Assembly (NCBI RefSeq): GCF_016019885.1
Contig: NZ_JAEANY010000002.1
Span: forward strand, 248,001 to 312,000
Direction of reading: 5' to 3'
Length of the DNA: 64,000 nt
Source of the DNA: Aurantiacibacter sediminis
Lineage (GTDB): Bacteria > Pseudomonadota > Alphaproteobacteria > Sphingomonadales > Sphingomonadaceae
In this document: in pieces, positions 45,927-52,191 of the stretch
How positions within the stretch are numbered: position 1 is the first letter of the stretch
How the letters are laid out: each line of letters opens with the position of its first letter
The notes under the pieces: model-generated
The model's database searches: none
The model's input: the letters and a program-made list of their open reading frames with translations, nothing else
Told to the model about the DNA's origin: nothing
Program-made: the position numbers and the translations under genes

Positions 45927-46050
45927 TCTCCCCTCCCGCAAGCGGGAGGGCCGGGGCTGGGGCGCGAAACGCGGGCCTAAAAGGCTCACCCCGCTGCGAC
46001 TAGCAAGCAAGCTTGCAATTCTCGCTGCCCCTCCCGTGAACGGGAGGGGT
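45927..46050. repeat. Structured intergenic repeat, copy 2 (between trpA and accD)
   Basis: This 124-bp element is homologous end to end to 3642-3761. Terminal hairpins are CCCGC-AA-GCGGG and CCCGT-GA-ACGGG; the central hairpin is GCAAGC/GCTTGC. Differences from copy 1 preserve pairing. It abuts the trpA stop codon (46052), so it would form the 3' hairpin of the trp transcript and could act as terminator or mRNA stabiliser. Confidence 0.85.
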
Positions 46051-46051
46051 G

Positions 46052-46831
46052 TTAGCGCGCGTTGTGAACGGCCTCGGCCAAGCGGGATGTCAGCTCTCGC
46101 AGGTGCTGCGGCGCGTCGTCTCCATGCTTTTCGACCAGATCGATAAAGGCAGAGCCGACCACGACGCCGTCTGCAACCTTGGCAATCGCTTCGGCCTGCT
46201 CAGGCTCGCGCACGCCGAAGCCCACTGCGACGGGTAAGTCCGTATGGCTCTTGATGCGGCTGACATTCGCCTCGATGCTCTCGATGGCGGCGGCCTGCTT
46301 GCCGGTGATCCCGGCGACGCTGACGTAGTAGAGGAAACCCGCCGAGCCATCCAATACGGTCGGCAGGCGCTTTTCATCCGTAGTAGGCGTTGAAAGGCGG
46401 ATCGGCGCGATGCCTTTTAAGCGCAGGGCAGGGCCGAGGTCCTCATCCTCTTCAGGCGCGAGGTCGACACAGATCACGCCATCGACGCCCGCCTTCTCGC
46501 AAGCATCGGCAAACCACTCGGGGCCCCGACGGATCATCGGATTGGCATAGCCCATCAGCACCAGCGGCACGTCCGGATGACGCTCGCGAAATGCCGTGGC
46601 GATGGCGAGGACGTCGGCAGTGGTCGTGCCATTGCCGAGCGAACGAATATTCGCCGCCTGGATCGCGGGTCCATCAGCCATCGGATCGGTGAAAGGCATG
46701 CCCAACTCAATCACATCCGCGCCGCCTGCAACGAGCGCATCGAGATTGGACGCAGTGTCGCCATCGCCAGCGGTGATGAAGGCGACGAGGGCGGGGTGGA
46801 TTTTGGCGAAGGCGTTGGAGAGGCGGGTCAT
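46052..46831 (-). CDS. trpA: Tryptophan synthase alpha subunit
   Basis: TrpA cleaves indole-3-glycerol phosphate and channels indole to TrpB. It has 259 residues with catalytic E42 (VIELGMPFTDP) and D53 (MADGPAIQ), and the phosphate-binding VAVGFGVREPEQA. The start ATG overlaps the stop of gene Y by 4 bp (ATGA). A second, divergent copy of its first 96 bp lies at 47354-47449. The repeat copy follows directly after the stop. Confidence 0.97.
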   Translation of the reverse strand: MTRLSNAFAKIHPALVAFITAGDGDTASNLDALVAGGADVIELGMPFTDPMADGPAIQAANIRSLGNGTTTADVLAIATAFRERHPDVPLVLMGYANPMIRRGPEWFADACEKAGVDGVICVDLAPEEDEDLGPALRLKGIAPIRLSTPTTDEKRLPTVLDGSAGFLYYVSVAGITGKQAAAIESIEANVSRIKSHTDLPVAVGFGVREPEQAEAIAKVADGVVVGSAFIDLVEKHGDDAPQHLRELTSRLAEAVHNAR

Positions 46832-47331
46832 TGGCTCGCTTGATCGTTCTCGAAGAAATAACGGTTTGCGATCGCAAAGGTGACTTTTGCGATGCCTAAG
46901 GTGCTTACTATCAGCAAGGGGATAAAAGCTGTGCGTTCAAGCCATATCGGAGGCCCCGGCGCGCAGACATGCCAAAAGCACCTTTTAATATCTAGCGCTC
47001 CGGTACAAATCGTTATGATGCTCGCCTGACTGATCAATAATGAGGCCAGCAAAAACCGATGGCTGAACAAAGCTTTGAGCCATATGGGTTTCGGAAGCTT
47101 AGTTTGGGCTAAGTCAGCTAAATGCCACACCAGAATTGCGAGTAGCGATGCAGAGCCGAATAAAATCGGTTCGTTAAGGGACACAACCATATCGATGGCT
47201 GGTAACCAACCGTAATCCTCGTCTGGAGCACGCAAATACCAATGGATCGCAGCACCAGTGAAAGCTGTCGAGAGAACTAAGACGACGCTACAAAACCAAT
47301 TGAGCAGCTTCTGACGGTAAGCGTCTGTCAA
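46828..47331 (-). CDS. Gene Y: four-helix membrane protein inserted between trpB-tail scar and trpA
   Basis: This 167-residue protein has four likely membrane segments (about 12-33, 53-73, 90-112 and 135-157), short loops and no signal cleavage site. I do not recognise a family. It starts at TTG 47331, with GGAG...TGAGGCG from the duplicated trpB tail just upstream; its stop overlaps the trpA ATG. Base composition is about 49% GC by hand count (46861-47280) against about 62% in a sampled stretch of trpB, pointing to recent acquisition. It lies inside an operon order that is normally trpB-trpA, so it is cargo rather than a biosynthetic enzyme. Confidence 0.7.
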   Translation of the reverse strand: MTDAYRQKLLNWFCSVVLVLSTAFTGAAIHWYLRAPDEDYGWLPAIDMVVSLNEPILFGSASLLAILVWHLADLAQTKLPKPIWLKALFSHRFLLASLLISQASIITICTGALDIKRCFWHVCAPGPPIWLERTAFIPLLIVSTLGIAKVTFAIANRYFFENDQASQ

Positions 47332-47335
47332 CGCC

Positions 47336-47449
47336 TCAAATCTCCACTCCTAATGCATCGAGATTGGCCGCAGTGTCGCCATCGCCAGCGGCGATGAAGG
47401 CGACGAGGGCGGGGTGGGGCTTGGCGAAGGCGTTGGTGAAGCGGGTCAC
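47336..47449 (-). pseudogene. trpA-head / trpB-tail chimeric scar (in-frame 37-codon ORF)
   Basis: On the minus strand a GTG at 47449 begins a copy of the trpA 5' end: 96 bp (47354-47449) with 9 mismatches to 46736-46831, about 91% identical, frame intact for 32 codons up to NLDA. It then passes directly into LGVEI-stop, encoded by the last 15 bp of trpB (47336-47350 is identical to 47631-47645). The GTG overlaps the stop of gene X (GTGA), as trpA overlaps gene Y. The product would be a 37-residue TrpA-TrpB chimera with no catalytic part; its value may be only to carry translation to gene Y. Confidence 0.85.
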
Positions 47450-47625
47450 GCTGTTGCCCTTCTATTGCGCATAACATGGGCAGCAATGCCCCCAAGTGCG
47501 AATGGAAGGCTCAATCGAGCCGCTTCCTCTATTTGATTAGGCCATCCAAAAAGCAAATGCAGAAGTGCCAAGACTGCAAACGCGATCGCAGCCGAAATGG
47601 CAGCAGCTCGAATTGCGCCGATCAT
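47446..47625 (-). CDS. Gene X: small membrane protein inserted after trpB
   Basis: This 59-residue protein has two likely membrane segments (AAAISAAIAFAVLALLHLLF and ARLSLPFALGGIAAHV) and a basic C-terminus (RNRRATA). ATG 47625 has GGAGTGGAG of the trpB end about 11 nt upstream; TTG 47634, overlapping the trpB stop by 4 bp, is the alternative. Its stop overlaps the GTG of the trpA-like scar. GC is low (about 52%) compared with neighbours. Not homologous by eye to gene Y. Family unknown. Confidence 0.65.
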   Translation of the reverse strand: MIGAIRAAAISAAIAFAVLALLHLLFGWPNQIEEAARLSLPFALGGIAAHVMRNRRATA

Positions 47626-47630
47626 GTGAT

Positions 47631-48848
47631 TCAAATCTCCACTCCCAGCGCTTCGGCGACGGTGAAGATGTCCTTGTCGCCTCGACCGCAGAGATTCATT
47701 AGGATCGCTTGATCCTTGTCCATCTGCGGAGCGCGTTTGGCTACGGCGGCTATGGCGTGGCTTGGCTCCAGCGCGGGGATGATGCCTTCGGTGCGGCAGA
47801 GCAGCTGGAAGGCTTCCAGCGCTTCCTCATCGGTCGAAGAGGTGTATTCGACGCGGCCGGTTTCTTTCAGCCATGCGTGTTCCGGCCCGATGCCCGGATA
47901 ATCCAGCCCCGCGCTGATCGAGTGGCCTTCGGTGATCTGGCCGTCCTCGTCCTGCAGCAAATAGGTCTTGTTGCCGTGGAGCACGCCGGGGAAGCCGCCC
48001 GCAAGGCTGGCTGCATGCTCATCTCCGTCGAGGCCCTTGCCCGCCGCCTCCACGCCCAGCAGCTTCACTTCGGGATCGTCGAGGAAAGGGTGGAACAGGC
48101 CGATGGCGTTAGACCCGCCGCCGATACAGGCAACCGCGAGATCGGGCAGCTTGCCCGTGCGATCAAGCATCTGTGCGCGCGCTTCCTTGCCGATCACGCT
48201 CTGGAAATCGCGGACCAGCTCGGGATAGGGATGCGGACCTGCGGCGGTGCCGATGATGTAGAAGGTGTCATGCACATTGGCGACCCAATCGCGCAACGCC
48301 TCGTTCATGGCATCTTTCAGCGTTCCGCGTCCAGCAGTGACGGGCACGATCTCCGCGCCGAGCAGCTTCATCCGGAAAACATTGGGCGATTGCCGCCGCA
48401 CGTCTTCTGCACCCATGTAGACGACGCAGGGCAGGCCGAACCGTGCGCATACGGTCGCTGTAGCCACGCCGTGCTGGCCCGCGCCGGTCTCCGCAATGAT
48501 GCGCGTCTTGCCCATCCGCATGGCGAGAAGGATCTGCCCGATGCAATTGTTGATCTTGTGCGCGCCGGTGTGATTGAGCTCGTCGCGCTTGAACCAGATC
48601 TGCGCGCCCCCGAGCTCCTCGGTCAGGCGCGGGGCGAAATAGAGCGGGCTCGGGCGACCGACATAGTGCTCAAGCAGATCGTCGAACTCGGCCTTGAAGC
48701 TCTCGTCCGCCTGCGCCTTGCGATACTCTTTCTCCAGATCGAGGATCAGCGGCATCAGCGTTTCGGCGACATAGCGTCCGCCAAATTGGCCAAAGTGTCC
48801 GCGATCATCGGGCTGGTTGCGGAAGGAGTTGGGTGCGTTCTCAGTCAT
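47631..48848 (-). CDS. trpB: Tryptophan synthase beta subunit
   Basis: TrpB is a PLP enzyme that condenses indole with serine to tryptophan. It has 405 residues; the PLP lysine is K98 in [10 protein letters not shown], with [17 protein letters not shown] and [15 protein letters not shown] (PLP phosphate loop). The start overlaps the trpF stop by 4 bp. The last codons (ALGVEI-stop) are duplicated at 47336-47350, and the GGAGTGGAG in them acts as a Shine-Dalgarno-like sequence for the gene that follows. Confidence 0.97.
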   Translation of the reverse strand: MTENAPNSFRNQPDDRGHFGQFGGRYVAETLMPLILDLEKEYRKAQADESFKAEFDDLLEHYVGRPSPLYFAPRLTEELGGAQIWFKRDELNHTGAHKINNCIGQILLAMRMGKTRIIAETGAGQHGVATATVCARFGLPCVVYMGAEDVRRQSPNVFRMKLLGAEIVPVTAGRGTLKDAMNEALRDWVANVHDTFYIIGTAAGPHPYPELVRDFQSVIGKEARAQMLDRTGKLPDLAVACIGGGSNAIGLFHPFLDDPEVKLLGVEAAGKGLDGDEHAASLAGGFPGVLHGNKTYLLQDEDGQITEGHSISAGLDYPGIGPEHAWLKETGRVEYTSSTDEEALEAFQLLCRTEGIIPALEPSHAIAAVAKRAPQMDKDQAILMNLCGRGDKDIFTVAEALGVEI

Positions 48849-49492
48849 GCCGATGCCTTAGCGGCAAGAGCGGCTTCGCAGAAAGCACGGATTTTGGCCG
48901 TATCCTTCACGCCCGGCTCGCTTTCGAGGCCGGAGGATGCATCCACCAACTCGGCACCGGTGTAGCGGATCGCATCTGCGACATTCTCTGCATTCAGCCC
49001 GCCGGCAAGCCCCCAAGGCAATTTGTGCTGGTAATTGATCAGCAATCGCCAATCGAGCAGCAGCCCGTTCCCGCCCGGCAGCGCGCCCGGCGCAGCATCG
49101 TAAATCAGCCGATGCGCGGCATCCACGAAACGCTCCGCCTGTTCAAGCGAGGCGCGGCTTTTGACGCCGACCGCTTTCCAGACTTCCAGAGAGGATTTGC
49201 TTTTGATGAGGCCCAACCATTCCGCCGGCTCACCCCCATGCATTTGCAGCACGTCCGGCTGCACTTCCTGCAGCGCTTCCGACATGGGCTGGGGCTGCAT
49301 ATTCACCGTCAGCAGCACCACTTTCACATTTTTGGGCACCCGAACGCGCAGCTTCGCGGCATCGGCGATGGAGACGTGGCGCGGGCTCGGCTCGTAATGG
49401 ACAAGCCCGATATGGGTGGCGCCTGCATCCACTGCGGCATCGACAGTCTCGGGCGTGGAAAGCCCGCAAATCTTGATTAGCGTTTTGGACAT
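48845..49492 (-). CDS. trpF: Phosphoribosylanthranilate isomerase
   Basis: TrpF is a TIM-barrel isomerase of tryptophan synthesis, 215 residues. [35 protein letters not shown] holds the catalytic Cys (ICG), and [15 protein letters not shown] and [14 protein letters not shown] are the usual phosphate-binding parts. It is the first trp gene of the cluster, 51 bp downstream of pyrF, and is coupled to trpB by a 4-bp overlap. Confidence 0.95.
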   Translation of the reverse strand: MSKTLIKICGLSTPETVDAAVDAGATHIGLVHYEPSPRHVSIADAAKLRVRVPKNVKVVLLTVNMQPQPMSEALQEVQPDVLQMHGGEPAEWLGLIKSKSSLEVWKAVGVKSRASLEQAERFVDAAHRLIYDAAPGALPGGNGLLLDWRLLINYQHKLPWGLAGGLNAENVADAIRYTGAELVDASSGLESEPGVKDTAKIRAFCEAALAAKASA

Positions 49493-49543
49493 GGGGCTGA
49501 CTTAATGAAGCGCCTGAGCGAATGCCAGAGCGAATAGGGCTGA

Positions 49544-50218
49544 CTAAAGCGTGCTTTCGATTTCGCGCGCTGCGGCGAGTGGATCGTCTGCGCGGCTGAT
49601 CGGGCGACCTATCACCAAACAACTCGCGCCATCGTCGCGCGCCTGACGCGGGGTGACGACGCGTTTTTGGTCGCCTGTGGCTTTGCCGCCGGGGCGAAGG
49701 CCGGGGACGACGAAAAAGCCGTCCTTCCACTCGTCGTGCACCGATTTGATTTCCTGACCGGAGCACACAATGCCATCGAGCCCCGCAGCATGCGCCAGAT
49801 CGGCCAGCCGCATCACGTGATCGTGGGGCGTACCGCCAACGCCGGTGCGCTCCAGATCGCGCTCGTCCAGGCTGGTAAGCATGGTGACGGCGACGACCTT
49901 GCAGTCCTCTCCAGCAGCAGCCTTGGCGTCCTCCATCATCGCCCGACCGCCGCTGGCGTGAACGGTCACGATCGATGGCTCGAGGACGTGGATCGACTGC
50001 ATGGCCCCTGCGACTGTGTTGGGAATGTCATGCAGCTTCAGGTCGAGAAATACGGGCAGTCCAAGATGGGCAATTTCGTGCACGCCGTGATGGCCATGCG
50101 CACAGAAGAATTCGAGACCCAACTTCACCCCGCCAATATGGCCCTTCACTTTCTCGCACAGCGCCTTTGCCGCATCGAGCTGCGGCAGGTCGACGGCGAG
50201 ATAGACCGGATTGCTCAT
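49544..50218 (-). CDS. pyrF: Orotidine 5'-phosphate decarboxylase
   Basis: PyrF performs the last step of UMP synthesis. It has 224 residues with the signature FLDLKLHDIPNTV containing D59, K61 and D64. VCSGQEI and VVPGLRPGG mark the phosphate end of the barrel. The start overlaps the LapA-like gene stop (ATGA), so the two are co-translated; trpF follows on the same strand. Confidence 0.96.
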   Translation of the reverse strand: MSNPVYLAVDLPQLDAAKALCEKVKGHIGGVKLGLEFFCAHGHHGVHEIAHLGLPVFLDLKLHDIPNTVAGAMQSIHVLEPSIVTVHASGGRAMMEDAKAAAGEDCKVVAVTMLTSLDERDLERTGVGGTPHDHVMRLADLAHAAGLDGIVCSGQEIKSVHDEWKDGFFVVPGLRPGGKATGDQKRVVTPRQARDDGASCLVIGRPISRADDPLAAAREIESTL

Positions 50219-50646
50219 AATTTGGAAATGTCGGAGCGATCTTGCGTAGGTGTAAGATCACTGACCGGCTCGTTCGGAACAGTCGAGGCCGTCGGGGCCG
50301 GATTCGGCGCAGGGCTTGGCATGGGTGCCGGTGCGGGGGAGGGCGCGGGTGCAGCCTCCTCCGGCTCGTCAGTCGGCTCGGCTGCGACCGGTGTTGCGGC
50401 GGCTGTGCGCGCGGCGCTTTCCAGGCTCGCAATCTTGCGATTAAGATTCCACTTGCTGCCGCGATAATACAGCCACATCGGCACGAAGCCGATCAGGAAA
50501 GACACCACCACAATCGCCGGGATTTTCGTGTCGACCACGATATTATCCCAGATCCGCACCGTTACGATATCTGCCCAATTGTTCACTGAAAACAGCACGA
50601 GTGCGACCAATAGCAGCACCCAGATCACTGTCCGTACGATTTGCAT
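50215..50646 (-). CDS. LapA-family (DUF1049) membrane protein
   Basis: This 143-residue inner-membrane protein has two helices (TVIWVLLLVALVLFSVNNW near 6-24 and IPAIVVVSFLIGFVPMWLYYRG near 43-64), as in LapA, which helps assemble lipopolysaccharide with LapB in E. coli. A basic stretch and then a long Ala/Pro/Glu-rich tail (about 85-125) follow. AGGA precedes the ATG. No lapB gene is next to it; it is coupled to pyrF. Confidence 0.8.
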   Translation of the reverse strand: MQIVRTVIWVLLLVALVLFSVNNWADIVTVRIWDNIVVDTKIPAIVVVSFLIGFVPMWLYYRGSKWNLNRKIASLESAARTAAATPVAAEPTDEPEEAAPAPSPAPAPMPSPAPNPAPTASTVPNEPVSDLTPTQDRSDISKL

Positions 50647-50715
50647 ATCGGTTTCCTCAAATCCCGTTTTCGGCTGCGATGCTAGGCGAGGCGTGTCGCG
50701 AATGGAAGGGGGCGC

Positions 50716-52029
50716 TTACTCCCCGAACACCCGCGCGAAAATCGTGTCGACATGCTTGAAGTGGTAATCGAGGTTGAACTTGTCTTCCAACTCCTTCTCA
50801 CTCATAGCAGCGGCGACTTCCTCGTCCGCCTTGAGCAGGTCGAGCAGGGAAAGCTGGCCGTCCGATTCCCACACTTTCATCGCATTACGCTGGACGAGGC
50901 GATAGGCATTGTCGCGGGTGATCCCGGCCTGCGTCAGCGCCAGCAGCACGCGCTGCGAGTGGACGAGGCCGCCCATCCGGTCGAGGTTTTTCTGCATCCG
51001 GTCAGGATAGACCAGCAGCTTGTCGACCACGCCGGTAAGACGAGCGAGAGCGAAGTCGAGTGTGATTGTAGCGTCGGGGCCAATAAAGCGTTCGACCGAG
51101 CTGTGCGAGATGTCCCGCTCATGCCACAGCGCCACGTTTTCCATGGCTGGCAGAGCGTAGGAACGGATCATGCGTGCCTGCCCGGTGAGGTTCTCGGTCA
51201 GGATCGGATTGCGCTTATGCGGCATTGCCGACGATCCCTTCTGGCCGGGAGAGAAATACTCCTCCGCTTCAAGGACTTCGGTGCGCTGCAAATGGCGGAT
51301 TTCGACCGCGAGGCGTTCGATGCTCGATGCGATCACCGCGAGGGTCGAGAAATAGGCCGCATGGCGGTCGCGCGGGATGACCTGCGTAGACACAGGCTCG
51401 ACGGCAAGGCCGAGCTGCTCGGCGACATATTCTTCCACAGAGGGATCGATATTGGCGAAAGTGCCCACTGCGCCGCTGATCGCGCAAGTGGCGATTTCGG
51501 CGCGTGCGGTGACGAGACGATCCCGGCAGCGATCGAATTCGGCATAGGCCTGTGCCAGCTTGAGACCGAACGTCGTCGGTTCGGCATGGATGCCATGGCT
51601 GCGGCCGATAGTGGCGGTGTATTTATGCTCTTCCGCGCGGCGTTTGATAGCGGCGAGCAGCGCGTCCATGTCTTCCAACAGCAGGTCCGTGGCCCGGGCA
51701 AGCTGAACGGCGAGCGTGGTGTCGAGTACGTCCGAACTGGTCATGCCTTGATGCATAAAGCGCGCTTCGGGGCCGACCTGCTCGGCCACCCAATCGAGGA
51801 AAGCGATCACATCGTGCTTGAGCACCGCTTCCTTCGCGTCGATCGCGGCGACATCGATGCCCGGATCGGTTTTCCACCAATCCCACAGCGCCTTTGCCCC
51901 GCTTTCAGGCACCACGCCCAAATCGGCAAGCTTCTGCGTCGCATGCGCTTCGATCAGGAACCAGATTTCGTATTTCGATTCCGGCTCCCAGATCGCGGTC
52001 ATCTGCGGGCGGGCATAACGGGGGACCAT
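50716..52029 (-). CDS. purB: Adenylosuccinate lyase
   Basis: PurB acts twice in purine synthesis (SAICAR and adenylosuccinate cleavage). It has 437 residues; fumarase/aspartase-superfamily marks are TSSDVLDTTLAVQL, the catalytic-His region GRSHGIHAEPTTFGLK, and the signature GSSAMPHKRNPI near 265. CGGAG lies 6 nt before the ATG. It stands upstream of the lapA-pyrF-trp genes on the same strand, with a 69-bp gap. Confidence 0.96.
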   Translation of the reverse strand: MVPRYARPQMTAIWEPESKYEIWFLIEAHATQKLADLGVVPESGAKALWDWWKTDPGIDVAAIDAKEAVLKHDVIAFLDWVAEQVGPEARFMHQGMTSSDVLDTTLAVQLARATDLLLEDMDALLAAIKRRAEEHKYTATIGRSHGIHAEPTTFGLKLAQAYAEFDRCRDRLVTARAEIATCAISGAVGTFANIDPSVEEYVAEQLGLAVEPVSTQVIPRDRHAAYFSTLAVIASSIERLAVEIRHLQRTEVLEAEEYFSPGQKGSSAMPHKRNPILTENLTGQARMIRSYALPAMENVALWHERDISHSSVERFIGPDATITLDFALARLTGVVDKLLVYPDRMQKNLDRMGGLVHSQRVLLALTQAGITRDNAYRLVQRNAMKVWESDGQLSLLDLLKADEEVAAAMSEKELEDKFNLDYHFKHVDTIFARVFGE

Positions 52030-52191
52030 CGGTGACTCCGAATTCGTGTGAGTGGTATTGCGGCGCGGCTATTCGCTCAGGGATCGAATGGCAAGCGGGG
52101 CGCTCCCCAATTGTGCATTTGCGTTTGTGGACATGAGCCTGTCATATAGCAGCTCCAGACAAACAAGCATCTGGCAACAGGGGAATATTAC

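Noticed and set aside
45927-46050. Possible CRISPR or insertion-sequence remnant
   Set aside because: Only two distant copies, no spacers, no transposase and no target duplication visible; better described as a REP/MITE-like repeat.
47709-48965. Plus-strand open frame of 418 codons
   Set aside because: Antisense of trpB.
46052-49492. Whole trp region as an acquired island
   Set aside because: trpF, trpB, trpA, accD and folC have normal composition and the conserved alphaproteobacterial order; only genes X and Y are atypical.
50752-52035. Plus-strand open frame of 427 codons
   Set aside because: Antisense of purB in GC-rich DNA; no recognisable protein and no ribosome binding site.
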